Below are positions 17,602 to 25,407 of a stretch of 64,000 nt of DNA, piece by piece. The stretch's first letter is position 1. Each line of letters starts with the position of its first letter. The DNA is taken from NCBI GenBank assembly GCA_034090045.1, contig JAXDTI010000001.1, positions 186,001 to 250,000 of the forward strand, given 5' to 3'. Below the pieces are notes generated by a model, which worked only from the letters and a program-made list of their open reading frames with translations, did not search any database and was not told the origin of the DNA. Made by a program: the position numbers and the translations under genes. The stretch comes from JAXDTI01 sp034090045 (lineage in GTDB: Bacteria > Actinomycetota > Actinomycetes > Actinomycetales > Actinomycetaceae).

Positions 17602-17648
17602 ACGGAGGTGAATCTTGAACCAGGTAAAACTGGGTTCATTAACGCGCA
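17602..17648 (+). promoter_or_regulatory. csrA leader: strong Shine-Dalgarno-like site and hairpin without a real ORF
   Basis: ACGGAGGTG at 17602-17610 is one of the best ribosome-binding sequences in the window, yet the only frame it serves (TTG at 17615) ends at 17716 after 33 codons of unremarkable peptide. The site also fits the CsrA-binding core (A-N-GGA). Just after it, TGAACCAG and CTGGGTTCA (about 17616-17638) can form a hairpin with loop GTAAAA and one bulge. This could be a CsrA autoregulatory site or a leader peptide. Inference only. Confidence 0.4.
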
Positions 17649-17736
17649 TGGACGCGACCAACAGACCCTATATATCAACATATAGGCACTTCATGACTAT
17701 TTTGCGCCTCGGGATAGGCGCGGGAGTTGAGGCATA

Positions 17737-17991
17737 ATGCTGGTTCTCACCCGCCGCAAAGGTGAACAAATTCTCATAGGCGATGATGTGCTCGTCACGG
17801 TGGTAGACATCGGTCGCGACATGGTGCGTATCGGACTGGACGCGCCCCGCAGCACCCGCATCAAACGCGGCGAGCTGGTTGAGGAGGGGGAAGTGCCAGC
17901 CGACAAACTCAACAAAACACCCGCCGCGCAATCCTCCCCGACAGCAGTAAAATCAAAGAAGGCGAATAACGCCGTCCAATTTTCGAACTGA
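17737..17991 (+). CDS. csrA: Carbon storage regulator, translational regulator CsrA
   Basis: This 84-residue protein is a homodimeric RNA-binding regulator that blocks or promotes translation by binding GGA motifs in mRNA leaders. The N-terminal 50 residues follow the family closely (MLVLTRRKGEQILIGDD), and both key RNA-contact residues, Leu4 and Arg44, are present. A 30-residue polar tail (about residues 55-84) is longer than in most CsrA proteins. In actinobacteria csrA is rare and occurs mainly with flagellar genes; the FliA-type sigma gene directly upstream fits this. GTTGAGG lies four bases before the ATG. No fliW, the usual CsrA antagonist, is next to it. Confidence 0.92.
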   Translation: MLVLTRRKGEQILIGDDVLVTVVDIGRDMVRIGLDAPRSTRIKRGELVEEGEVPADKLNKTPAAQSSPTAVKSKKANNAVQFSN

Positions 17992-18036
17992 CACGGCCGC
18001 ATTCGGCGGTCTATTCAAGTCGTACAGGAGGCCAGG

Positions 18037-18939
18037 ATGCAGGAAATCACCGCGCTCACCGAGGCGCCCGAGCTTGAAGGCTGGCGACGGGTCGCCTCCG
18101 GAAAAGTCCGCGAAATCTATGTTCCAGCAGATGGCACCGATGATCGCGTGTTGATGGTTGCGACTGACCGCATCAGTGCTTTCGACTATATTCTCGATTC
18201 GGCGATTCCCGGTAAAGGCGCGGTGCTCACCGGTCTCACCCTGTGGTGGTTTGAACAGCTGGCCGATATCGTGCCCAACCATCTGCTGTCTGTTGATGTG
18301 CCCGCGGAGGTGCGCGGGAGAGCCATGATTTGTCGGCGTCTCGATATGTTCCCGGTCGAGTGTGTGGTGCGCGGCTACCTGACCGGCTCCGGTCTGACCG
18401 ATTACCGTGAAACCGGCGAGATTCACGGGGTGTCGTTGCCCGCGGGTCTGACACAGGATTCTCGCATCCCGCAGCCGGTTTTCACTCCCGCAGCAAAGGC
18501 CGAGCTGGGCGAACACGATGAGAACGTGTCTTTTGAACGGGTAGCCGAAATGGTCGGTTGGGACATGGCTGAACGGCTGCAGGATCTGTCACTACAGATT
18601 TACACTCGCGCATCAGACCTGGCGGCTGAACGCGGCATCATCCTGGCTGACACGAAATTCGAGTTCGGTGTAATCCCCGGCGGTGATGGCACCGTGGTGC
18701 TTGGCGACGAGGTACTCACCCCGGATTCTTCCCGATTCTGGCCCGCCGATGAGTGGCAGCCCGGTTCAGTCACCCCGAGCTTCGACAAACAGTATGTGCG
18801 TGACTGGTTGGATTCACCGGCTTCCGGGTGGGATCGGGCCTCCGGGGAGCGCCCCCCGGCGCTGCCCGCCGAAGTGGTCGCAAACACTCAAGCTCGCTAC
18901 TTCGAGGCCTATAAAATCCTGACTGGGCGAGATCTTTAA
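18037..18939 (+). CDS. purC: Phosphoribosylaminoimidazole-succinocarboxamide synthase (SAICAR synthetase)
   Basis: This 300-residue ATP-dependent enzyme joins aspartate to CAIR in purine synthesis. Signatures include ASGKVREIY near residue 20, ATDRISAFDYIL, CVVRGYLTGSG, and the nucleotide-site motif LADTKFEFGV near 207, followed by LGDEVLTPDSSRFW. Length matches the long bacterial/eukaryote-like PurC form. A clear AGGAGG precedes the ATG. It follows csrA by 45 bases on the same strand and could share its transcript, although the functions are unrelated. The 3' end leads into an intergenic region with three DnaA boxes. Confidence 0.95.
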   Translation: MQEITALTEAPELEGWRRVASGKVREIYVPADGTDDRVLMVATDRISAFDYILDSAIPGKGAVLTGLTLWWFEQLADIVPNHLLSVDVPAEVRGRAMICRRLDMFPVECVVRGYLTGSGLTDYRETGEIHGVSLPAGLTQDSRIPQPVFTPAAKAELGEHDENVSFERVAEMVGWDMAERLQDLSLQIYTRASDLAAERGIILADTKFEFGVIPGGDGTVVLGDEVLTPDSSRFWPADEWQPGSVTPSFDKQYVRDWLDSPASGWDRASGERPPALPAEVVANTQARYFEAYKILTGRDL

Positions 18940-18944
18940 ACCGG

Positions 18945-19010
18945 TTTTCCACAGGTTTTTGCCCATAAATACGTTCTGTTCACAACCCTGTGGATAAACC
19001 CTGTGGAAAA
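18945..19010. promoter_or_regulatory. Cluster of three DnaA boxes
   Basis: TTTTCCACA (18945-18953, plus), TGTGGATAA (18989-18997, minus orientation) and TGTGGAAAA (19002-19010, minus orientation) all fit TTWTNCACA. They lie in the 218-base gap between purC and the EamA transporter, about 21 kb from dnaA. They may be a DnaA-titration or regulatory cluster. The rest of the gap is AT-rich and holds nothing else I recognise. Confidence 0.65.
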
Positions 19011-19157
19011 CTAAAAAATCTCAACCTTACCTTAAAGGTTTAATCCTCTGTTTTCCCCATGATTGCAACGTTTTTCGAGAACCGTCCTGGACTTTCGGCA
19101 TAATAGCAACGAATTGGGGATAACTGGTGTAAAACTGTGAATATCTGACCAGCAAAT

Positions 19158-20114
19158 ATGAAAAACATCCCGATAATCCATGGCGATATTTGCGCCGCAC
19201 CCGAGCAACCTGGCAAGGTTGAAGCTGTGCTGAATCAGGACTCCAAACGCGGCTGGGCATTCATCGCTCTGCTCTTCATCACCGCTTCCTGGGGCTCCAC
19301 TTTTTTCATGATTAAGGATCTGCTCGACCGGGTTCCAGCGATCGACTTTCTCGGCGTGAGATTCCTCGCCTGCGGGATACTAGCCGCAACAATTTTCGCA
19401 CCCCGGCTGCGCCACATCGACCGCCGAACCTGGATTATCGGCGGGGGTCTCGGCGTTATTTACGCTGCCGCCCAGGTTTTGCAAACCGTCGGGCTGGCAT
19501 ACACGGATGCCTCCATTTCGGGTTTCATCACCGGCATGTATGTGGTGTTCACGCCGATAATAGCGTGGTTGCTGTATCGGAACCAACTGGGTCGAAAAAT
19601 GTGGATGGCGGTCGCACTCGCCGCTGTCGGCTTGGCGGTGCTCTCGCTACGCGGCTTCAGTTTCGGCTACGGCGAGACCCTCACCTTGATATCGTCACTG
19701 CTATTCGGGTTCCACGTCGCGCTGATAGGTCATTACGTGCCCGGTCGTGACGCCCTGGCCTTTACCGCGACACAGCTCATCACCTGCGGAATCGTATCTT
19801 TCTTGGCGGCGCTACCCGGCGGTGTGGTACTGCCCCAACGCAATGCAGACATCGTCGCTATCGCCTATATGGTACTGATTCCGGCACTGTTGGCGCTGAT
19901 TTTACAAAACTGGGCACAACAGTACGTCACTGAAACCCAGGCTGCTGTAACCATGACCTCGGAACCGGTGTTTGCTGCCCTGTTCGCGATCGGTTTCGGT
20001 GGTGAAGCGCTCTCGGCACGCACCGGCGTGGGTGGCGCAATCATAGTGGCGGCGATGCTGCTCAGTCAGGTTCCCGCCCGCTATGTTCCCAGATGTCTAC
20101 GCCGAAAGATATAG
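19158..20114 (+). CDS. EamA/DMT superfamily transporter
   Basis: This 318-residue protein has about ten hydrophobic segments and the two-repeat EamA layout of drug/metabolite transporters. The first helix carries the typical ALLFITASWGSTFFMIKD. Direction and substrate cannot be assigned. The ATG at 19158 has no clear ribosome site; a GTG at 19227, 23 codons in, has AAGG eight bases upstream and would start just before the first helix, so it is a credible alternative. Three DnaA boxes lie within 215 bases upstream. The glycosyltransferase starts ten bases after its stop. Confidence 0.82.
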   Translation: MKNIPIIHGDICAAPEQPGKVEAVLNQDSKRGWAFIALLFITASWGSTFFMIKDLLDRVPAIDFLGVRFLACGILAATIFAPRLRHIDRRTWIIGGGLGVIYAAAQVLQTVGLAYTDASISGFITGMYVVFTPIIAWLLYRNQLGRKMWMAVALAAVGLAVLSLRGFSFGYGETLTLISSLLFGFHVALIGHYVPGRDALAFTATQLITCGIVSFLAALPGGVVLPQRNADIVAIAYMVLIPALLALILQNWAQQYVTETQAAVTMTSEPVFAALFAIGFGGEALSARTGVGGAIIVAAMLLSQVPARYVPRCLRRKI

Positions 20115-20124
20115 GCTATAGCCG

Positions 20125-21189
20125 ATGGATAAAACAGACAAGACACAGTCGCTTACCAGACTTGAAGCTGACCGCACTATCACCTTTACCATTCCCTGCT
20201 ACAACTCGGCAGACTACATGGATGCCTGTATATCTTCGCTGCTCAGCGCCGGTGAAGACTCCGAAATTATTATTGTTGATGACGGCTCGACTGACAGCAC
20301 CGGCGAGAAAGCCGACCGCTGGTGTGACCTGGCACCCGAAAAAATCAGAGTGATCCACCAGGAAAACGGCGGGCATGGAGCAGCGGTCATGGCCGGACTG
20401 CGAGCCGCGCGTGGACGATACTTCAAGGTTGTGGATTCCGATGACTGGCTGGATCGAACCGCATTGAACCTGCTGATGGCAAAGCTGCGAACATTTATAT
20501 CCAGGCATCAGGACGTAGATCTGGTGGTGTGCAACTATGTGTATGAACACGTACTCACCGGGTCAAAAAAGGTGATTCGCTATCGGCGGGCACTGCCGCT
20601 GAACCAGGTGGTTTCCTGGAGCGAGGTGCGTTCTTTCGGAGTCGGGCAAAACATCCTGATGCACTCGGCGGTCTATCGCACCCAAGTGCTCCGAGATTCC
20701 GGTGTTGAACTGCCTAAACACACTTTCTATGTCGATAATATTTTCGTGTATCAGCCGCTACCTTTCGTGAAGAAACTCTACTACCTGCCGGTGAACCTGT
20801 ACCACTACTTCATTGGGCGCGAAGATCAGTCCGTCAACGAGGGTGTGATGCTCGGGCGTCTCGACCAGCAGATGCGCATAACAGATATCATGCAGCGCGC
20901 ATATGTGCTACCCGATGAAGTACCGGACCCGAGGCTCGCACGGTATATGGAAGGCTATCTGGCGTTGATAGTTACCGCCTCCGGAATGTTCGCGATCCTG
21001 CGCGGTGATGAAGAAGCCCTGCGGCTGCGGCGCAAAATGTGGGCAAACATTGAGGCGCACTCCCCGGCAATGGCGCGCAGACTGCGGCGACACCCGCTGG
21101 TGGCCGGCTCCAGAGTGAACGCGCCGACGGCACGAAAACTGGCGGTGAAGATTTACCGAATCGCGCAGCGCCTGTACCGTTTTAACTGA
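20125..21189 (+). CDS. Family 2 glycosyltransferase
   Basis: This 354-residue protein has a GT-A fold N-terminal domain: TFTIPCYNSADYMDACISSLL near residue 30, IIIVDDGSTDST near residue 50, HQENGGHGAAVMAGLRAARG, and the metal/nucleotide-sugar DxD-type VVDSDDWLD around residue 111. It probably transfers a sugar to a cell-surface polysaccharide or lipid carrier; the acceptor is unknown. The C-terminal third is basic and helical without an obvious membrane anchor. UDP-galactopyranose mutase lies 1 kb away on the other strand, so a galactofuranose-containing glycan is possible. It starts ten bases after the EamA gene, without a strong ribosome site. Confidence 0.85.
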   Translation: MDKTDKTQSLTRLEADRTITFTIPCYNSADYMDACISSLLSAGEDSEIIIVDDGSTDSTGEKADRWCDLAPEKIRVIHQENGGHGAAVMAGLRAARGRYFKVVDSDDWLDRTALNLLMAKLRTFISRHQDVDLVVCNYVYEHVLTGSKKVIRYRRALPLNQVVSWSEVRSFGVGQNILMHSAVYRTQVLRDSGVELPKHTFYVDNIFVYQPLPFVKKLYYLPVNLYHYFIGREDQSVNEGVMLGRLDQQMRITDIMQRAYVLPDEVPDPRLARYMEGYLALIVTASGMFAILRGDEEALRLRRKMWANIEAHSPAMARRLRRHPLVAGSRVNAPTARKLAVKIYRIAQRLYRFN

Positions 21190-22080
21190 TCAGGTAACGA
21201 TCGGGCGTTCGTTGGCTTTCAGGCGGGTCAAGGCGATCACGCCGGAGACCGCAATCAAACCGAGAGCTACAACGGCGACCCCCACACCGGGCGTGAAAGA
21301 CTGACCCTCACCCAGCACCGCGATACCGTAAACGACCGCCACCACCGGCGAAGTAATCGTCATGGAGGCGACCACCATATCTGCCGGACCGGTCGCGTAA
21401 CCCTGCTGCACCATCCAGCCAGCCGTCACAGAACCCACAATCAAACACACCAGAATCAGCCAAAACATTGGGTCTGTCGCCCACTCATGTTGCCTGGCGA
21501 AAGTAATTAGGGACTTCGTTAAAGCCGCCTCAAGACCGTAGAACATCGCGCCACCACTGGCCCAGAAAAGGGAGCGCCAAGCCCGCGCTCCCCGCGCACC
21601 ATAGGTTCCGAATCCTGCCGCTACCACATAAATCACTGCCGCTCCGATAATCACGCGACTGACCTGTAGCTCACTCTCCGGCGACGCAAAAACCGATACC
21701 AGCAGGGTAAACACTGCGGTAGCGGCGACCGTCATACTGACGAGCGCATGAATCCGTTTCGGGATATGCCGGTGTGCGGCACGCGCCTGCAACAGGATCG
21801 ACCACGGGAAAGCCATCAGACCGACCGGCTGCACCACCGTAACCGGTGCGAAAAACAGTGCCGTAACTTGACAGCCCAGCGAAATCCCCATGAAAGCAGT
21901 GCCCTGCCACCAGCGTGGCGTGCGCATCGAATTCCACAGCTGTGTCGAGGTCAGTCGGCGTTTACCGTCGTTAGTGCGAACCTGACGACGCACCGCCTTA
22001 TTCTGCTTGTAGGCTGAGAGCGCAAAACAAAATGACCCGATGATCTGCAAGAGTATCGCGAGCGGGATGTTTTGCTGCAA
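21190..22080 (-). CDS. DMT-like multispanning membrane protein (NIPA/EamA-like)
   Basis: This 296-residue protein has about nine hydrophobic segments. The pattern (short first helix LAILLQIIGSFCFALSAYKQNKAVR, a Trp-rich loop LWNSMRTPRWWQG, and paired helices near the end with VVAVVYGIAVLGEG) fits the DMT group near NIPA-type putative magnesium transporters common in actinobacteria. The start is a TTG, supported by GGAGGAG about six bases upstream. It lies 54 bases after glf on the same strand and ends tail-to-tail with the glycosyltransferase with no spacer. Substrate unknown. Confidence 0.72.
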   Translation of the reverse strand: MQQNIPLAILLQIIGSFCFALSAYKQNKAVRRQVRTNDGKRRLTSTQLWNSMRTPRWWQGTAFMGISLGCQVTALFFAPVTVVQPVGLMAFPWSILLQARAAHRHIPKRIHALVSMTVAATAVFTLLVSVFASPESELQVSRVIIGAAVIYVVAAGFGTYGARGARAWRSLFWASGGAMFYGLEAALTKSLITFARQHEWATDPMFWLILVCLIVGSVTAGWMVQQGYATGPADMVVASMTITSPVVAVVYGIAVLGEGQSFTPGVGVAVVALGLIAVSGVIALTRLKANERPIVT

Positions 22081-22134
22081 TGTGATCTCCTCCGTCAGAC
22101 CCTAGAAAACCTTGAAATCTGTGAAACCAGTCGG

Positions 22135-23319
22135 CTACTCGTGGACCCTGAGACTGGAACGTTTACCTGTCAGGAACGGCTCTATCACGTTCTCCCAACG
22201 CGACAGCGCCGAGCCGATCGCCATGTGCATATCCAGGTATTTATAGGTTCCTAAACGACCTCCAAACAGCACATTCGGTTGTTCAGCGGCAAGTTCGCGA
22301 TAGTGTTCCAGGCGCTCGCGATCCTCAGCTTTGTTGATCGGATAGTAGGGTTCCTCGCCGCGCACCGCGAAACGCGAATACTCCCGCGCGATGACGGTAC
22401 GGTCGCTCGGGTAGTGCTCGGCACGTTCCGGATGGAAGTGCTTGAACTCGTGGATGCGTGTCCACGGCACGTCACGGTCACCGTAATTCATGACCGAAGT
22501 GCCCTGGAAATCTCCGGTTTTGAGAACCTCCAACTCCAGGTCGATGGTGCGCCACCCCAGGTCGCCGGCACTGTAGCCGAAATACTCATCTATGGGGCCG
22601 GTATAGACAACCGGCACCGAACCGACCGCGGCATCACGACTGAGTGGGTGACTGGGATCCATGAAATCCACGCCCAAACGCACATCAATGTTTGGGCTGT
22701 CCACCATGCGTTTCAGCCACGCGGTGTAGCCATCGACCGGCAGCCCCTCCCAGGTGTCGTTGAAGTAGCGGTTGTCGTAGTTGTAGCGCACCGGCAGCCG
22801 CGAAATAATCGAGGCGGGTAGCTCCGCCGGATCGGTCTGCCACTGCTTAGCCGTGTAACCTTCAAAAAACGCTTCGAACAGTGGTCGTCCCACCAGCGAA
22901 ATCCCTTTCGTCTGGAAGTTTGTGTTCGCGTTCATGCCCTCAACCTCTGCGGCTTGCTCCTTGATGAGTGCGCGTGCCTCATCGGGTGTATAGGCAGCCT
23001 TGAAAAACTGGTTGATGGTGCCGAGATTCATCGGCATCGGATACACCACGCCGCCCACATTCGTGTAGACATGATGAACATAGGGGGTAAAGGCCGTGAA
23101 ACGGTTTACATATTCCCAGACTTTCGCATTCGAAGTGTGGAATAAGTGTGCCCCGTATTTATGCACTTCAATGCCGGTTTTAGGGTCAGGTTCGGAATAG
23201 GCGTTACCGCCGATATGGTTGCGGCGATCAATCATGGTCACGTGATATCCGGCGTGGGCGGCGCGCTCGGCGATGGTGAGACCGAACAGACCGGTACCAA
23301 CTATCAAGAGATCTGTCAT
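22135..23319 (-). CDS. glf: UDP-galactopyranose mutase
   Basis: This 394-residue flavoenzyme interconverts UDP-galactopyranose and UDP-galactofuranose, supplying galactofuranose for cell-surface glycans. The FAD-binding GTGLFGLTIAERAA starts at residue 9, followed by RRNHIGGNAYSE. The conserved substrate-site segments KYGAHLFHTSN, EAFFEGYTAKQW, RYNYDNRYFND and the C-terminal GRLGTYKYLDMHMAIGSAL are all present, and length is standard. ATG 23319 is chosen because AGAGG precedes it and the protein then begins at the Rossmann strand. It is followed by the DMT-like gene on the same strand. Confidence 0.95.
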   Translation of the reverse strand: MTDLLIVGTGLFGLTIAERAAHAGYHVTMIDRRNHIGGNAYSEPDPKTGIEVHKYGAHLFHTSNAKVWEYVNRFTAFTPYVHHVYTNVGGVVYPMPMNLGTINQFFKAAYTPDEARALIKEQAAEVEGMNANTNFQTKGISLVGRPLFEAFFEGYTAKQWQTDPAELPASIISRLPVRYNYDNRYFNDTWEGLPVDGYTAWLKRMVDSPNIDVRLGVDFMDPSHPLSRDAAVGSVPVVYTGPIDEYFGYSAGDLGWRTIDLELEVLKTGDFQGTSVMNYGDRDVPWTRIHEFKHFHPERAEHYPSDRTVIAREYSRFAVRGEEPYYPINKAEDRERLEHYRELAAEQPNVLFGGRLGTYKYLDMHMAIGSALSRWENVIEPFLTGKRSSLRVHE

Positions 23320-23396
23320 GTCCTCTATTGTCTCACGACCCAGGTTCACAGAGAATGCTTCCTGTCAGATAGCTGTATCGTGACCGACCGTTGATG

Positions 23397-23402
23397 GAGA
23401 AT
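23397..23402 (+). promoter_or_regulatory. -10 element, possible leaderless promoter for MazG-like gene
   Basis: GAGAAT ends six bases before the ATG at 23409. The first base departs from TANNNT, so support is weaker than for nadE or ddh. No ribosome site is present. Confidence 0.4.
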
Positions 23403-23408
23403 AGTGGC

Positions 23409-23708
23409 ATGGATGAACTCCTCAAAGAACTGCAAGTTTTTCGTGATGCCCGTGACTGGATGCGTTTTCACACGCCCGATAACCTGGCGCGTTCAGTGGC
23501 GATTGAGGCAGGAGAGTTACTGGAGTGTTTCCAGTGGGAGCCGCAGTGTTTCGACCGCGAGCGGGTGGTCGATGAGTTGGCGGATGTGTTTACTTACTGC
23601 TGTTTTTTGGCGTTGCGTCTCGGGGTTTCTCCCGATCAGATTATTCGAGAGAAGCTGCAGGTAACTGCGGTTAAGTATCCGGAGGGTACCGCCCTTAATA
23701 ACCGTTAG
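23409..23708 (+). CDS. MazG-like nucleotide pyrophosphohydrolase
   Basis: This 99-residue all-alpha protein belongs to the MazG-like / RS21-C6 (DCTPP1-like) group that hydrolyses non-canonical or excess dNTPs to the monophosphate, a house-cleaning role. The metal-binding pattern is visible as EAGELLECFQW followed by the ELADVFTYCCFLAL helix, i.e. the E-x-x-E ... E-x-x-D arrangement. It has the usual single-domain length. The ATG at 23409 gives the family N-terminus; no Shine-Dalgarno sequence is seen. It diverges from glf and converges with the RraA-like gene. Confidence 0.85.
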   Translation: MDELLKELQVFRDARDWMRFHTPDNLARSVAIEAGELLECFQWEPQCFDRERVVDELADVFTYCCFLALRLGVSPDQIIREKLQVTAVKYPEGTALNNR

Positions 23709-23750
23709 TCAGGCGGGGGGAGGAGTGCTTGTGATCGGTTTGGTGGTCTA

Positions 23751-24230
23751 TTAAGGCAGCAGCACCACTCCGTCTGCGTCGGCGTGTAGCACGTCACCAG
23801 GGTTGAAGGTGACGCCGCCGAAGCTGACTGGCACATCTACCTCTCCGGCACGGTCTTTTGTGGATTTTCTGGGAGAGGTGCCGAGTGCCTTTACCCCGAG
23901 TTCCAGGGTGCCGATTTCTGCACTGTCTCGGATCGCGCCATTAATAACCAGTCCTGACCAGCCATTTTTTACGGCTGCGGCGGCTATCATGTCACCGGTG
24001 AGCGCCGAATAGAACTCGCCGCCACCGTCAATCACCAGCACGCAGCCCTCCCCGGGACTGTTCAAGAGCTGTTTAATCAGGCCGTTATCGCGGCGGCATT
24101 TTACGGTACGAACCGTGCCGGCAAACGCTTTATGACCACCATAGTTTCGGAATTGGGTTTCGCAGTAGCGCAGGTCATCCAGGTACTGGTCGGCGAGGTC
24201 CACGGTCGGGATCGGTGTGATTTGAGTCAT
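23751..24230 (-). CDS. RraA-like protein (RNase E regulator / HMG-type aldolase family)
   Basis: This 159-residue protein belongs to the RraA fold. It shows GGEFYSALTGDMIAAAAVKNGWSGLVINGAIRD, containing the G-D-x20-R-D motif that binds metal and oxaloacetate-like substrates in the 4-hydroxy-4-methyl-2-oxoglutarate aldolase branch, and the C-terminal V-x-PGDVLHADADGVVLLP. Members either inhibit RNase E or act as class II aldolases/oxaloacetate decarboxylases. The retained catalytic motif fits the enzymatic role, but both remain open. The promoter is leaderless: TATATT six bases before the ATG. Confidence 0.87.
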   Translation of the reverse strand: MTQITPIPTVDLADQYLDDLRYCETQFRNYGGHKAFAGTVRTVKCRRDNGLIKQLLNSPGEGCVLVIDGGGEFYSALTGDMIAAAAVKNGWSGLVINGAIRDSAEIGTLELGVKALGTSPRKSTKDRAGEVDVPVSFGGVTFNPGDVLHADADGVVLLP

Positions 24231-24236
24231 AGTTCC

Positions 24237-24242
24237 AATATA
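24237..24242 (-). promoter_or_regulatory. -10 element, leaderless promoter for rraA-like gene
   Basis: Read on the minus strand, TATATT is separated from the ATG at 24230 by exactly six bases, with no ribosome-binding sequence between. Confidence 0.6.
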
Positions 24243-24261
24243 TAGGACTAAATAGGATGGT

Positions 24262-24300
24262 GGCTGTCACCGGCTCTCCACGCGCGGTGAGGGAACAGCC
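24262..24300. promoter_or_regulatory. Two-step hairpin between rraA-like gene and Cys/Gly-rich miniprotein
   Basis: GGCTGT (24262-24267) pairs with ACAGCC (24295-24300), and CACCG (24268-24272) with CGGTG (24285-24289). No T-run follows. It may be part of the leader of the small gene at 24343 or an operator. Function unknown. Confidence 0.35.
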
Positions 24301-24342
24301 CTGGTAGGTTGTATCTCGACTGGCTTCGAGAGGAGAAGAAGA

Positions 24343-24543
24343 ATGGTACACGAGAGTTTGCCGATGGCGGGAGCTGCGGGTAACGCTGGCGGTTGCGGCT
24401 GTGGTGGCGCAGGTCACCGGGGTGTGAGCGACAATGTGGAGATTCGGCGCGCCTGGCACGGTCTCAAGGCAGCGGTTATGCATAGTGAGAAGACACCCGA
24501 AGAGGTCATCGAGGTGTTGAATAGCGTCGCGGAGCAGCTCTGA
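24343..24543 (+). CDS. Small Cys/Gly-rich protein of unknown function
   Basis: This 66-residue protein is supported by a clear purine-rich GAGGAGAAG just before the ATG and by its place between two real genes on a strand with no competing frame. Residues 10-27 are Gly/Ala/Cys-rich and contain a C-G-C pair followed closely by His, a possible metal-binding knot. Residues 31-66 form an amphipathic helical domain (RRAWHGLKAAVMH...TPEEVIEVLNSVAEQL). I do not recognise a family. It lies 31 bases before nadE, but nadE has its own -10, so they may not be co-transcribed. Confidence 0.6.
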   Translation: MVHESLPMAGAAGNAGGCGCGGAGHRGVSDNVEIRRAWHGLKAAVMHSEKTPEEVIEVLNSVAEQL

Positions 24544-24562
24544 AAACAGCGGGGACCGCTAC

Positions 24563-24568
24563 TAGACT
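24563..24568 (+). promoter_or_regulatory. -10 element, leaderless promoter for nadE
   Basis: TAGACT ends six bases before the ATG at 24575. A weak -35 (TCTGAA) lies 18 bases upstream. There is no ribosome site. Confidence 0.65.
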
Positions 24569-24574
24569 GGTTTC

Positions 24575-25396
24575 ATGCGTGAACTACAGCGAGAAATAAT
24601 CGCCGAGCTAGGTGTTCGTCCCGAGATTGACCCGGCAGCGGAGGTGCAGCGCCGAATTAGGTTCCTGATTGACTATCTGCGCGCCTCCCACGCGAAAGGT
24701 TTTGTGCTCGGCATCTCCGGCGGTGTCGATTCCACCCTGGCCGGGCGGCTGTGCCAATTGGCGGTCGAGCAGGCTCGCCTGGAGGGCACCGAATCCCGGT
24801 TCATTGCGATACGACTGCCCCACAATGTGCAAGCCGACGAGGCAGATGCGCAGGCCGCACTGGGTTTTATTCGGCCGGACGAGACCTATACTTTCAATAT
24901 CGGGGAGGCGACGGCGGCACTGTCGAAAGAGTTTAAGCGAGCCACCGGCACCGAAATCACCGATTTCACCCGGGGGAACATGAAAGCAAGGTTACGGATG
25001 ATCGCTCAATTTGCGGTTGCCGGGGATGCCGAGATGCTGGTGGTGGGCACCGATCATGCGGCTGAGGCAGTGACTGGTTTTTATACCAAGTTTGGGGATG
25101 GTGCCGCTGACCTCACCCCGCTCAGTGGCTTAAATAAGCGACAGGTGAGGGCGATTTGTGCCGAGTTGGGTGCCCCGGAATCGCTTTGGGGAAAGGTTCC
25201 AACCGCGGACCTGTTAGATGCCCGACCGGGACGCACAGACGAGGATGAGCTGGGGCTCAGCTATGACCAGATTGACGATTATTTGGAGAGGCGCGAGGTG
25301 CCGGAGCCGGTGGCCGACCTCATAGAGGAGTATTTTTTGCGTTCCCGCCATAAGCGACACCTGCCCCCCAACCCCACCGACACCTGGTGGCGTTAA
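24575..25396 (+). CDS. nadE: NH3-dependent NAD+ synthetase
   Basis: This 273-residue enzyme performs the last step of NAD+ synthesis, amidating nicotinic acid adenine dinucleotide with ammonia and ATP. The PP-loop GISGGVDSTLAGRL near residue 44 and the later GTDHAAEAVTGFYTKFGDGAADLTPLSGLNKRQVR are diagnostic. The length shows the short, ammonia-only form without a glutaminase domain, so free ammonia must be available or supplied by a partner. Leaderless start. The helicase gene begins 11 bases after the stop. Confidence 0.95.
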   Translation: MRELQREIIAELGVRPEIDPAAEVQRRIRFLIDYLRASHAKGFVLGISGGVDSTLAGRLCQLAVEQARLEGTESRFIAIRLPHNVQADEADAQAALGFIRPDETYTFNIGEATAALSKEFKRATGTEITDFTRGNMKARLRMIAQFAVAGDAEMLVVGTDHAAEAVTGFYTKFGDGAADLTPLSGLNKRQVRAICAELGAPESLWGKVPTADLLDARPGRTDEDELGLSYDQIDDYLERREVPEPVADLIEEYFLRSRHKRHLPPNPTDTWWR

Positions 25397-25399
25397 ACT
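25394..25399 (+). promoter_or_regulatory. -10 element upstream of helicase gene
   Basis: TAAACT overlaps the nadE stop codon and lies eight bases before the ATG at 25408, a slightly longer spacing than in the other leaderless candidates. Confidence 0.45.
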
Positions 25400-25407
25400 G
25401 CAGTGTC

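Noticed and set aside
17615..17716. 33-codon frame after the strong ribosome-like site before csrA
   Set aside because: Peptide without features, TTG start and termination before csrA; kept only as a leader observation.
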